In this document: positions 19,318-29,936 of the stretch, piece by piece
Position numbering within the stretch: position 1 is the first letter of the stretch
Layout: each line of letters starts with the position of its first letter
Source of the DNA: Poronia punctata
Lineage: Eukaryota; Ascomycota; Sordariomycetes; Xylariales; Xylariaceae
Assembly (NCBI GenBank): GCA_022579005.1
Contig: MU401798.1
Span: 1-29,936, forward strand
Length of the DNA: 29,936 nucleotides
Direction: 5' to 3'
Notes under the pieces: generated by a model
What the model was told of the DNA's origin: nothing
The model's input: the letters and a program-made list of their open reading frames with translations, nothing else
Databases searched by the model: none
Translations under genes and position numbers: made by a program

Positions 19318-22300
19318 CTATGCAAATAGTCTCAAGCCACTACCATGCTTGCCCACTTCGCAAACCTGGCACACGACGCAGACCGTGCCCTTATACTTGG
19401 CGTGGTATTTCGAACCGTCAAAGGCGCACTCTTCAAATGCAGTACCGCTATAGATAGGGGTGTGGCTCGCGGCGCAGATGTCGAACTCGGCGAACTGGTC
19501 ATACTCGATCTCGATTGCGTCATGCGGGTTGCGCTCGCATTGCGCCTTTATTTTCCTGGCCTATTGAAACGCGTTAGGAGACAAAAGGGTAGAGAAAGCT
19601 AGCTATTAGGGTCTTACAGTCTCAAGGTTTCTAGCAGCACCGCCGTTAGCAAGCATGCGGTTGGCAAAGCTCAGCGCGGAACTATAATTCTTGCTCCTGA
19701 ATGCTAGGTTCATGGCGTTCAAGAGTGCCAGTTGGCGATGGGGGACCTCGATCTTGGGGATCGTGAAGTACGATGCTAGCTCCAAACTGCGCTTGAGCAG
19801 ATCAGGTTTGCTATTCACGACGTCGGGGGTCCCGAGCGCTCTCCGGGCCAACTCGACCGACATGGCAACCGCGTATTCACTGGCCGACGTGATCAGTTTT
19901 TTCGCTTCGGCAACTTCACTCTCACTCGAAACAACGTTGGTGAGGATCGCATGAAGGATGCCGCGGAAGATTTTCACGCCATCTTCGAGCTTGTTCGACC
20001 GCATCGAGTCATAACCCTGTTGTAGGTCGTTCGATGCCAGGTTCTCCAGGTCCCGAGGAATGATTGGCAGGACCTTTCTAGGATCTGTCTCATCCAAAGT
20101 GCGGCGAACATAATTGACAAGTGGCGGCAGACCAGCAGAGGCTGGGAGGTACGTTTTTGTCGCTGAATAAATCTCCATAAATCTGGGCTTGAGGGGTGCA
20201 AAATTTACCGCACCCACTTGGCGGTTCAGTAGGTTCATCGCCGACTCGAACGACCCGGCCGCGATGTGATCTGCGGCAATGGGAGAGTTCCGAGCCCACA
20301 AGTCGGCCTCGCTGCTACCAGCGCCAACATCTGCGCTCTCGACATCGATAAGCTCGCTATCCACTTCTGGGACAATGTCGTCGCCCAAGTCCCAGCCGGC
20401 CGTGTCTTCCTCGTCGTCGACTTCCAAGGCAACGTTCCGCTTAACCCCATCATCTTCTTCGCCGAGCTCGCCGTTATCGAGCCCATTCGCCGCAGCCGGT
20501 TCATCTTCCAGGGTCAGCCCTTCCAACTGACCAGCAAGGGCCTTCTCGAAGAATGACTGCGACGCCGCTTTGGTAGGCCAGTTTGTCTTGAAGGTGGGAA
20601 CTATCGGCTTGGGGACGGCCAAGGGCTCCCCAAGCTTCGGTATAGTGAGCTGGTCCTCTGTAACCCCCGTAGCTTCCAAGATAGACTGGCATTCGTCTTC
20701 AAGGCCGTGCGCTTTAGCTGTCAAGTACGCCAGTGGGTCTAAGAGCTTGTTAGCAGTATTCCATGGGCCGAGCTACATCTGCTACTCACATAAGTCGACT
20801 TCTTTGAACATTTGTATTCTATCCTCAACTTCGCCCAGGTACAGGGCGTTTTGGAACCGGGCAGTGAAATCACCCCGGTGCTCGGCAATCTTGGCCATCC
20901 TAGCCAGCTTGGAATGGTCGCCTGTCGAGAGGTACAGAAACGAGAGTTTGTCAAACTGCTTCAGTTTCTGGTACGCCATTTCGACGACCTGATGGTTCCC
21001 GTGGGCTAGAGCCTCGTTTCCTAACCTGGTCCAGAGCTTCGGCCGGTCTAGTTCCTTGGCCATCTCGACCGCCACATCCAGATTTCCGCATTCTATGGCA
21101 AGTTCGAAACGAGTGGAAGGGTCTTGAACAAATTGCAAGGCAATTTCTGGATACCCCTTTTTCTGTAGGTAAGAAATGATGGATTGGCCGACGAGGCTCG
21201 ATGTCCGGATGATATGCAGCATTTCTTCGTAATTACGCTTCACCAGGGACAGTTTGAACCGATACTCGGTGGGGTCAATATGGAGGACTTTCGGTTTCGC
21301 CGATCGGTCAAGGCAATAAACGTTCCTGCCCTTCACCTTGACAAGATAAACCGTCTGGTCCAGCGTTCTGACGATACCGTTGTCGCCATTCATGAGGGTA
21401 TATTTGACATGGTTGAGCGTCGAGTATAGGAGGACACCTGCGTCATCCCACGTGGCGCTCTTAATCCGAATAGTCTCGTGCAGCGTGCTAACCTGCTCGA
21501 GGTTCTTGGAGACGATGGTGACATTGTGCTTGCTGAGAAGCGCAGCGTGAAGACCATCGTTGGACCAAACGACATACTTGACGCCACTGACAGCTAACTC
21601 GGCAATGCTCTTTTTTTGCTGGATGTCGTACAGGTGAACGGCGGTAGGCGTGATGATGAGCAAGTTCCCAGTGCCACCAAAGTAGATGTCAGTTGTGCCG
21701 ACTGGGGGCTTGAAGGACCGCGCAGTATTGTTGGATAGGTCTTTGATATCCACAGTCTGGGTAGTCGTATTTAGCACGGCAAACCGGTTTCTCGCGACGA
21801 AGATGGCCGAGTTGCCCTGGCCGCGCTTAGAATCCGCCGAATCCAATGCACCTGAGCCATCCCGGGGCAGGTTGATCAGCTCGTAAGATCCACCGTCCGC
21901 AGGCGACGTGACAAGAACGGACCGCTCGGCAGGATTGTACGAGAGTGTCCGGGGAGGAACCCAGGCGCTTCCCAAACGCTTCAGAGAAAGCAAAGTCGGG
22001 CTTTCTGTATTGGTCTGGAAGTCGTAGGAGCGAACATGCTTGTCCTTCGTGATGAAGAAGAGCGTGTTTTGGTGTACGGTGGATGCGGGCCGCTCTCTTT
22101 CCAGCTTGAAAACCATGACGCCGTTATCATGTCCAGCGGCAAACAAATTAATCTCGGGGTGAGCCGCAATGACCCAGAATCGATCGTTCTCTCGCTTAAA
22201 GGACTGTACGGCCGTGCGCTTCTGCGAATCCCATACGCGGATAGTCTTGTCCTCGCCGCATGACAAGATTAAATCTTGGTGGGGATGAAACAAGCACCCG

Positions 22301-23297
22301 GAAGCGTTCTGGAAATGTCCGCGACAGGTGTCTACTTCCCACGCTTTCGTCTCGCTGAAGCGCCATAACTTCACTAGTCGGTCATCGCCGGCGGAAACGA
22401 TATGAGGGGCGGTAGGATGGAAGGCGACCCAATTCACTCCCCTATCATGACCCTCGAGTACAAACTTAACCATAGCATCGGTATTACCGAACATATCGGC
22501 CTGCTGCGCATTCGACCGCGCAACTTGGTCCTCAAAGGACATGGACGTCGGTGCAGAGTGCTTCTTTCGCAAGCCGGAGATATCCCAAACCCGCACGGAC
22601 TGGTCGAGGGAGGCAGAGACAACCAAGTCATCTTTAGGGTGGAACTGCGCGCACATCACATAGTGGTTGTGGCCGGTCATGGTGCAAACTACACGCAAGC
22701 GTCAGTATGGTCGTTTCAACCCATTGAGACCATAAGAGTCATATGAAACTTACTGAGGGAACGGTTTTGCCAGTTCCATATCCGGATGGTCTGGTCGTCA
22801 GAGGAAGATATGATCCACGGTAGCTCGTGGTGGAAAAAAACGGTACGAACGTAGTCGAGATGTCCGTTCAAGGTGAAAAGACATCGCCTTGTTTGATACG
22901 ACCAGACTTTAATTTTATAATCATCGCCACCTGACACAAAGAGAGGCTGAGTCTTATGGAAGTCGATGCCTCGGACGGGACCGTCGTGCTCCTCGAATCG
23001 ATCTATTAAGGTGCCCATACGGTAGTCCCAAAGCTGAATGGTTGAGGAATGGAGAGAGACCAGAATCCATGGTCTGTGGATTATTTCGTCAGTAGTTTTT
23101 CTGCAGACGGCAGCGCTTCCGCGAGGAGTGGTTCGGCTGATACCTTTTCGGGTGGAAGGCAATGCCCTTCGCTCTCGACGACTTGGACTCGAACTGCACA
23201 CGGAAGGGGTTCAGCAAGCGCCTTGGAAGCACACGAACACTTTCAACTATTGAGTTGGGCAGGGTGACATGCGAGACGTGCGTACCTTTGTCAACAT
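19318..23297 (-). CDS. cop1: Coatomer subunit alpha (alpha-COP), 1214 aa, six exons
   Basis: Alpha-COP is a scaffold of the COPI coat that returns KKxx-tagged and HDEL/KDEL-receptor cargo from the Golgi to the ER. Exons on the minus strand: 23286-23297, 23144-23193, 22754-23073, 20790-22688, 19618-20738, 19318-19560 (3,645 nt). Introns are 92, 70, 65, 51 and 57 nt, all GT...AG with CTGAC/CTAAC-type branch sites, and all junctions keep frame. The N-terminus is [38 protein letters not shown], the family hallmark. WD40 repeats fill about residues 1-320 ([32 protein letters not shown]). An alpha-solenoid and the COPI C-terminal domain follow, with [28 protein letters not shown] and the ending GLRLFA. 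Length matches the family (about 1,220). Exon 1 is a 12-nt coding micro-exon (MLTK). It is divergent from the glucosyltransferase gene. Confidence 0.96.
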
Positions 23298-23851
23298 TCC
23301 CGAAGACGCCTGCATTGTGGACGGTGTGGTTTGAGGCGCGGGTGCCCCTAAGCTTCGGTCATGAACTACTGTTGCTATTCGCGGTACAAGATGCCAGCTA
23401 TACGGTTCGGATTAAGAATCGGCGACGTCCGTAAACGATAAAGATTGAGCCGCCGCTTTGACCCCGCTGGTAGGAGAAATTGACTGGGAGACAGGCTCGC
23501 CGTGGGAGTAATGTGCTTTTGAGGTCTGGTTTCGGGTCGGGGCGGTATGTCGTCGACAATGCTAGCTTATGATGGATGCTGTCCTTTAATTATTAGGTCC
23601 GCAATGGTCATTGGATAGGCACCCCCCCAAAGTCATGGCGGTGGGTTTAATTCGAGCCTGTGGGGTTGAGCTTACCTAGTCTGGAGCATGGAGAAGTCGG
23701 CCAGGTGGGAACAAGCGTCGACAGATGGCCTACTCGTACCTTCGATTTTTCTCTTTTTAAAGTTGTTCACTGGCCTGTCATCCAGTGTACCTACTTGCAA
23801 GTACGTGTAGAAATCCACCTGTATAAGGTATACTAGATGCCTTGCATAGAC

Positions 23852-23865
23852 TACTCGTACGAGTA
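23852..23865. repeat. Perfect 14-bp palindrome TACTCGTACGAGTA
   Basis: Two overlapping copies of the dispersed octamer, head to head, make a perfect palindrome in the alpha-COP/glucosyltransferase intergenic region. It could be a dimeric transcription-factor site or part of a dispersed repeat; the sequence alone does not decide. Confidence 0.7.
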
Positions 23866-24429
23866 CTTACGTGCCTCGAGCAGAGACTTGAGATAAACAT
23901 CATTTGGACGTAAAGCTTGGGATGTACTGTAGGTAAATACGAAGTTCTTACCTTAACCTTAACGCCCCTGGTAGCGTAATGCTTTGTCAAGTCTGGGTAT
24001 GGGTAGTACATACACGAAGCTGATAGTGCAATCTGTACGTGTTGACAGGTACATACTCTGTGCCAGTAGGCTGTAGCACAGCGTAAGGAGTGACCGTTTG
24101 TTTGCCTTGATTGGCTTGGTTGATGCGGTGTCCAAAAGTCCAAGTGTCCAATTGCTTCATCCCACTTACACCAACAGGGATCAGCAAAAGACATTGACCG
24201 CAGAAGAAATCGTGTAAAACATTCACAGCTTGCAAAAGATCTCCCCATGGTCCAGCATATCTAGATTTCCTAGTGGTGTTCATATCTGATAGTATCAACG
24301 GTAAATGTCATCGTTGCAATTATAGGTTCGGCCGCCCGTCTGTCGATTGGGTGCATCGCGCCCCAGCTCCTCCTGGCAGCTCTAAAGCTCTCAGCTGCTG
24401 CTGGTTTAGTTCAACGTATTTGCGCCGTG

Positions 24430-24435
24430 CACGTG
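24430..24435. promoter_or_regulatory. CACGTG site just upstream of the glucosyltransferase start
   Basis: CACGTG followed by TTTTC lies 22 bp before ATG 24458. Such cores resemble E-box sites and ACGTGT-type unfolded-protein-response sites bound by Hac1. Its closeness to the ATG suggests it may be within the 5' UTR, which weakens the case. Confidence 0.2.
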
Positions 24436-24457
24436 TTTTCGTAACCAGCTCACGAGC

Positions 24458-27400
24458 ATGCTACGCCTCGGGAAACTGCCAGGCAGCCTAGCTGCAACCC
24501 TGCTCGCACTGCTATGCTGTGGTCCCAGCTATGTCGCCGCCGGCCCCTCGGTGCATGTGGCCATGAAGGCTGCGTTCCCGGCACCTCCATATCTGATTGA
24601 GCTGTTGTAAGTCATACTTCCCGTCTGCTTCGGCGATGACGATGGAACTTAGCTAATACGTATGGTGTAGAGAGACAGCGGCGGGCGAGAACGCGACTTC
24701 GTATTTCCCTTTACTCGATCGTGTTGCTGACGGAACCTTCGGAACGGCCGCGACTGATAAAGCACTTTATGACCGATTCCTCGATGTGTTGCAACAAGAC
24801 GGACACATTACTTCTGCTGAGGGACTATCGACATTTAAGCTGGCACTCTCCATGAGAACTGCGGCACCGAGGATAGAGGCCCATTATCAATATTATGATA
24901 CAGCTGTGACGCCCTCTCTGTCCGAGGCCAGAGAGGACTGCGAGCAATGGATCTTACTGGAGCAGAAGCAATATTGCTCGCCAAGCATAAACGAACAGGA
25001 TGGCCAGGTATCGGCGGAATCGTAGGTACAGGTTCGGAAGCCCTTTGAGCCGCGTTGCTGATGATGCAGACAGGCAACTCCGTGTGCTACCTTTCGATCG
25101 CGTCTTGGGTAGCGGCGCAAAAGCAATTCTGTACGCGGATATTACCAAACCCAGTTTCGGCCCTTTCCACCAGCTGCTTTCCGGTATGGCACGCAAAGGT
25201 GAGGCCACCTACCGTCTGAGATATCGTACCTCGCAACGTGGTGGCTTGGAGGCGCTACCAGTCAGTGGTTATGGAGTGGAACTCCAGCTCAAGCGAACCG
25301 ATTACATCGTGATCGATGACCGCGAAGCCGAAGAGTCCACCGACGGAGGATTACAGCAACTTGGGTCTGCCGAAGTCGTCCTGGATGGCGAAGAGGAATT
25401 CGGCGACCTGAAGCCGTTGGCCTCTAGCGAACTTGGTGCCCTTGGTCTCAACGCTGGGTCATTTATAATCGACAGTGACGACCCTTTCCAGGCCTTGATC
25501 AAGCTGACGCAGGATTTCCCCAAATTCTCGACTTCGCTGGCAGCCCGAAACGCGTCCGATGCATTCATCCAGGAACATCGCACAAACAGAGAGATAGCAG
25601 CGCCGCCGGGCGTAAACGTCCTATGGATGAACGGCGTACAGTTGACAGAGCGACAGATCGATCCCTATACGCTTGTTTCCAATATTAGGCGAGAAAGAGC
25701 CTTTCTCAAGGGCGTCACGGATCTAGGTCTCACTGCCAAGGAGGCCATTTCACTTCTTGGCGACCAGGAGGTTACCATGGCCAAGTCGGATACTGAAGCT
25801 CCTCGATTTGACTGGCGGGACGAGCTTGAAGAAGGCCGCGTCATCATATGGCTTAATAACATCGAAAAGGACAAGCGCTACTCCGGCTTCTCTCCGAGCC
25901 TCTCGTCGGTAGGTTGTTTCCGCCAATCCAGATGTGTCTCCTCCTCCCACGCTGACTGCAATTAATAGCTTATGCAAATGGCTTTCATGGGCCAGATGCC
26001 GCAAGTACGCAAGGACATGTTCAATCTTGTTGTCCCTGTCGACTTCGGTAGCCTCGAGGACATCGTCTTGGTTGCGGAGAGGCTCCAAGGTCTCGTGAAA
26101 CGCTTGCTCCCTGTGCGAATTGGTTTGGTGCCCCTGACTCGCACTGAACACAGCGAAAAGGTTGCCAAAGTAGTCTATTACCTGTCGGAAAACTACGGAC
26201 TACCTACTGTCATGGCCTTTCTCGAGTCCATCGCCACGGACGGTGAAGCTGATATGTCGGAAAAGGCAAGCTTTGAGAAGGCTATAAAGAATCGCAATAC
26301 GAAAGGGGATATAGACCCGTTATCTTTTAGCGATATCCTTTCCTCGGAGACCTTCGAAGCCCAGCTTCAGCTTTCGAAAAAATGGAATGAAAGACTCCAG
26401 GCTAATACCGAGGTGCCTCCTGTGTTTTTCAACGGCTACGCCATCCCGCGCGAAGCAAACTGGCTTCAAATGATGAGCATGAGGCTTTCGGCCGATTTAC
26501 AGCAGGTCCAAGGGGCATTATTCACGGGCACAATCAACGAAGACACCTGGGTTCCCACCTTGTTCCTCGAAAACTCACTTGCTCGGCGTAATCCCTACAT
26601 CTTCCCAGACGAGGAGAACCCTCTGAGAGTACTCAACGTCCATAAGCTGTATTCCGAGAACGATGACATCTTCAAGCAGATTCCAATCATCGAGGCCAGC
26701 GACGATGCGAGCAAAGAAGACTGGGCTCTCCTTACAGTAGTTTCTGATCTTACTAGCTCCTCTGGCCGCCAACTCGTCCAATCTGCATTGTCGTTCCGCC
26801 GGAACAATCCAGGTCTCCGGGTCGAGGTGGTGCATAATCCAGTGGCAGACCGGAGCCAAGACAGCCACGAGATCAACGCCTTACTGGTGGAGAATCTGAG
26901 TGAGCTTCTCAACGTTGAGGGCGTGCAGGCTCTTGAAGCTATGCTATCCCAGAAGACCGATAAGCGAGACGATGGTTATAGCGAGGCCCTGGGCCGTTTC
27001 CTCGTCGCTTCGGGGTCATCGGCAGGCAACCAATTCATACTTCTTAACGGCCGAGTTGTGGGGCCGATCAATCCCCACTTTGGATTTGTAGAGGCCGATT
27101 TCAAGCAACTCTTTGAATTCGAGAAATCCAAGAGGATCCTCCCTGTGTATAAAGCGGCAGACACGCTAGGCTTCCTGGACAAAGTGGCCAGCCCCCTTGC
27201 AGCAGCCAAGCTTACATCCATAACAGCCTTGTCTACTATCTCGGATTTACCCGAGGGTATCTTCGAGTCTGCGGCGACTCTTCGGACGACGTTATACGAT
27301 TCATGGGCCGCATCACACACTGCTATCGACGTTGGCAACCCCGAAACAGCCGACATCCACTTCGTCGCTCTCTTGAACCCTACCAGTGAGATAGGCCAGA

Positions 27401-29085
27401 GGTGGGCTCCGATACTAAAGATCCTCTCTGAATTAGACGGCGTGTTCCTGCGCATCTTCTTAAATCCACGGGAGAGGCTAGAGGAGCTCCCGATCAAACG
27501 ATTTTACCGCTACGTCCTTGGATCCGAGCCATCCTTTGATGAAAATGGCGCACTCCTATCCCAAGGCGCCATCTTCAAGGGCCTGCCGTCCGAGGCTCTG
27601 CTCAACCTAGGCATGGACATTCCACCCGCCTGGCTCGTTGCTGCGAAGGAGTCGGTCCATGACCTGGATAACCTGAAACTGAGTTCGATCAAGTCCGACG
27701 TCGAGGCCATATACGAGCTTGAGCATATTCTAATCGAGGGACACTCGAGGGAAGTGTCTGGCGGTGCCCCGCGAGGTGTACAGCTACTACTAGGCACGGA
27801 ACGTGACCCGCACTTTGCGGACACGATCATCATGGCGAATGTTGGCTATTTCCAGTTCAAGGCCAACCCGGGATACTACAACATCCACCTACAGGAAGGC
27901 AGGAGCTCCGAAATCTTCGATATCGTCAGTGTCGGGGCCAAGGGCTACGAGGCTGTGCCCGGTGACGAGGGGACCGAAGTTGCCCTGATGGACTTTCAAG
28001 GCACGACGCTCTATCCTCGTCTCGCTCGCAAGGCCGGGATGGAGATGGCCGATGTCCTCGAGGAGCCCAGCTCGGACGGCGGGAACGATCTCCTCTCGCG
28101 TGGCCTCAAATTTGCTGAAGGCATCCTGGGCGGCGCCAAGAACAAGCCCAGGTCGCTCTCGGACGAAACGCACGCCGAGATCAACATCTTCTCGGTGGCG
28201 AGCGGCCACCTTTACGAACGCATGCTCAACATCATGATGGTGTCGGTGATGAAAAACACCAAGCACACAGTCAAGTTCTGGTTCATCGAGCAATTCCTGT
28301 CACCCTCGTTCAAGGAATTCATACCGTACCTTGCCGAGGAGTACGGGTTCAAGTACGAAATGGTGACGTACAAGTGGCCGCACTGGCTACGCTCGCAGAA
28401 GGAGAAGCAGCGGGAGATCTGGGGATACAAGATCCTGTTCCTCGACGTCCTGTTCCCGCTCTCCCTCGACAAGGTCATTTTCGTCGACGCGGACCAGATC
28501 GTCCGTACGGACCTGATCGACCTCATCAATTACGACCTCGACGGGGCGCCCTACGGTTTCACGCCCATGTGCGATTCCCGCACCGAGATGGAGGGCTTCC
28601 GCTTCTGGAAGCAAGGGTACTGGAAGAACTACCTACGCGGTCTACCCTACCACATCTCGGCCTTGTATGTCGTCGATCTGCGCCGCTTCAGGCAACTCGC
28701 GGCGGGTGACCGCCTGAGGCAGCAATACCACCAGCTCAGCGCAGACCCCAACAGTTTGTCGAACCTCGACCAGGACCTGCCCAACCACATGCAGTTCGTG
28801 ATCCCGATCCACAGCCTACCTCAGGAGTGGCTATGGTGCGAGACTTGGTGCAGCGACGAGAGTCTGAAAGAGGCGCGGACCATCGACCTCTGCAACAATC
28901 CGCAGACAAAGGAGCCCAAGCTAGACCGCGCGCGTAGACAAGTCCCGGAGTGGACCGTCTACGACGATGAGATTGCGAGTCTGCACAGGCGGCAGAAGGG
29001 CCTACAGGGGGAAGACAAAGATACCAATAGTGGCAAACAGTCCGACCACGAGGGCGGCAAGACCCGGACGAAAGACGAGTTATAA
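24458..29085 (+). CDS. gpt1: UDP-glucose:glycoprotein glucosyltransferase (UGGT), 1483 aa, four exons, C-terminal KDEL
   Basis: This is the ER-lumen folding sensor that re-glucosylates misfolded N-glycoproteins so that they re-enter the calnexin cycle. Exons: 24458-24606, 24671-25021, 25074-25908, 25969-29085 (4,452 nt). Introns are 64 nt (GTAAGT, branch GCTAAT), 52 nt (GTAGGT, ACAG) and 60 nt (GTAGGT, TAG). Residues 1-28 are a signal peptide (MLRLGKLPGS... LLALLCCG... VAA). VHVAMKAAFPAPPYLIELL and LPFDRVLGSGAKAILYAD mark the N-terminal thioredoxin-like region. The catalytic GT24 domain covers about 1180-1470: INIFSVASGHLYERM, VIFVDADQIVRTDL (Asp1285 and Asp1287, metal/UDP-glucose binding), PYGFTPMCDSRTEMEGF, LDQDLPN (Asp1379) and LPQEWLWCETWC. 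All key motifs are intact, so it should be active, unlike yeast Kre5-type relatives. The C-terminus TKDEL is an ER retrieval signal. Intron 2 placement is the least certain: a donor at 25022 is the only pairing I found that keeps frame. Confidence 0.95.
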
Positions 29086-29868
29086 GTGTTGGGGACGTCG
29101 TTATCTAGCTCTAGCTTGCAGACATATTTTCTATATTTACTGTGCACGGTCAACTATGTTCCAGTAGATAGCTACCTAGGCTATGGTGCAGATATTGATT
29201 GAGAAAGGTTGACATAATACCGATTATGAAAAGATGTGAAAGATGACATGGGCATGCTGATATAGCCCCGCGAAAGATCATATCGCCAAGACGTACTCGT
29301 ATTCATCACCAAAAGGGGCCCAACTAGGTACCTGTAGTTTATAATTGCGGAGTTCGTTGACGATGCTTGGAAGAACGCAATTATGTTCGATTACTTCGTA
29401 TGCAGTTTGGTAATCGATGTTTGAAATTGAGAAGACTAGGCAGATATGCGCAAGGCCGCCTACGTGTACGTATGTAGGTATTTGGCAAACAAGTACGAGT
29501 AGTTTACAAAAGAGAATTCCTAACAGGGCACCTACGAATTACTATCAGGGCACCCGTGATTTCTATGGCACTGTGCTAAGGCTGCATTACCTAAGTCTTT
29601 TTTAATCTACGAAAACAACCTTATTGCGTGTTAAAAGTAGATAACACTAAAATATACCTTTAGATATAGGCTCTAGATATTTTTTTAATTTTTTTTTCTT
29701 TTCTTTTTGCGTAATAGTATTGTTTTATATAAGGGACTTAAAGCATTATAACGTATATAAGGTTTCCTAGTACAGTGTGGGTCTGTTTGTCAGATTTCCA
29801 GTTGTTTAATTGGATAAAAGCGAGGTTAGGTGCCCTAATAGCAGGGTTGTAAATTAGTAATACTAATG
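29086..29868. other. 3' flank of the glucosyltransferase gene passing into AT-rich DNA
   Basis: I see no gene here; the open frame at 29417-29605 (+) has no recognisable features. TACTCGTA-family octamers lie at 29294-29301 and 29494-29501. From about 29600 the DNA becomes AT-rich with long T runs (29680-29710). Unlike the left block it keeps TpC and GpA, so it lacks that block's mutation signature. Confidence 0.55.
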
Positions 29869-29936
29869 TAGTAATTGCCTATACTAATACTACATGTAGT
29901 TAGTAATAGTCTATACTAATACTACATAGGTTAGTA
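29869..29936. repeat. About 32-bp tandem repeat running off the right edge
   Basis: Positions 29869-29900 and 29901-29932 are near-identical 32-bp units that share TAGTAAT, then CTATACTAATACTACAT. A third unit appears to begin at the window end. Unit 1 contains the perfect palindrome ACTACATGTAGT (29889-29900). A diverged partial copy may precede it at about 29855. The total array length is unknown. Confidence 0.8.

Larger units (their letters stand above)
23298..24457. other. Shared divergent promoter region of alpha-COP and UDP-glucose:glycoprotein glucosyltransferase
   Basis: This 1,160-bp region separates two secretory-pathway genes transcribed away from each other. The open frames at 23778-24248 (-) and 23987-24298 (-) have no recognisable domain. 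It contains TACTCGTA at 23731-23738, a 14-bp palindrome at 23852-23865, CCAAT-type pentamers (CCAAT near 24148, ATTGG near 24111 and 24346) and CACGTG at 24430-24435. Confidence 0.6.

Noticed and set aside
23778..24298. Minus-strand open frames (156 and 103 aa) between alpha-COP and UGGT
   Set aside because: Overlapping frames with no domain; they lie in the shared promoter and contain the repeated octamers.
29600..29868. Right-end AT-rich DNA as a second RIP-mutated element
   Set aside because: It keeps TpC and GpA dinucleotides and shows no transposon motif in the available bases; too short to judge.
1..29936. A biosynthetic cluster, defence system or other linked novel system
   Set aside because: All five intact genes are well-known housekeeping families with unrelated roles; nothing beyond the alpha-COP/UGGT pairing suggests a joint system.

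Overview
The window comes from a filamentous ascomycete, most likely a Sordariomycete. The genes are separated by non-coding stretches and carry short introns (mostly 51-203 nt) with GT...AG ends and CTAAC/CTGAC-type branch sites. All five intact genes are conserved eukaryotic or fungal housekeeping genes. The left end is a very AT-rich block with the look of repeat-induced point mutation (RIP). I see no bacterial-style operon, CRISPR array, secondary-metabolite cluster, tRNA or rRNA.

Layout: (1) 1-about 3480 is the + strand pol region of a decayed Ty1/Copia retrotransposon: integrase, reverse transcriptase and RNase H can still be read in one frame across about 3.2 kb, broken only by transition-type stops. 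(2) 4608-5762 (-) encodes a mitochondrial SLC25 carrier. (3) 6809-9292 (+) encodes the recombination motor Rad54, with a five-codon first exon that I rebuilt by splicing. (4) 10190-15049 (-) encodes a Skt5/Chs4-type chitin synthase regulator. My four-exon model has a 1.74-kb first intron and a 12-nt last exon that supplies a CaaX prenylation box. (5) 17253-18203 (+) encodes the proteasome lid subunit Rpn12. (6) 19318-23297 (-) encodes alpha-COP in six exons. (7) 24458-29085 (+) encodes UDP-glucose:glycoprotein glucosyltransferase in four exons and ends in KDEL. (8) The right edge turns AT-rich again and ends in a roughly 32-bp tandem repeat cut by the window boundary.

The genes do not form one pathway. 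One pairing makes functional sense: alpha-COP (retrieval of ER residents from the Golgi) and the glucosyltransferase (ER folding quality control, with a KDEL retrieval signal) are divergent neighbours sharing a 1.16-kb promoter region. Several models give alternative products if an intron is retained: the chitin synthase regulator would lose its CaaX box, and Rpn12 would gain 43 residues in frame.

I found no clearly new multi-gene system. The points most worth checking are the unusual base context of the mutations in the decayed Copia element (C lost after pyrimidines rather than before A), the octamer TACTCGTA/TACGAGTA that recurs only outside exons, the long first intron and CaaX micro-exon of the chitin synthase regulator, and the tandem repeat at the right edge.
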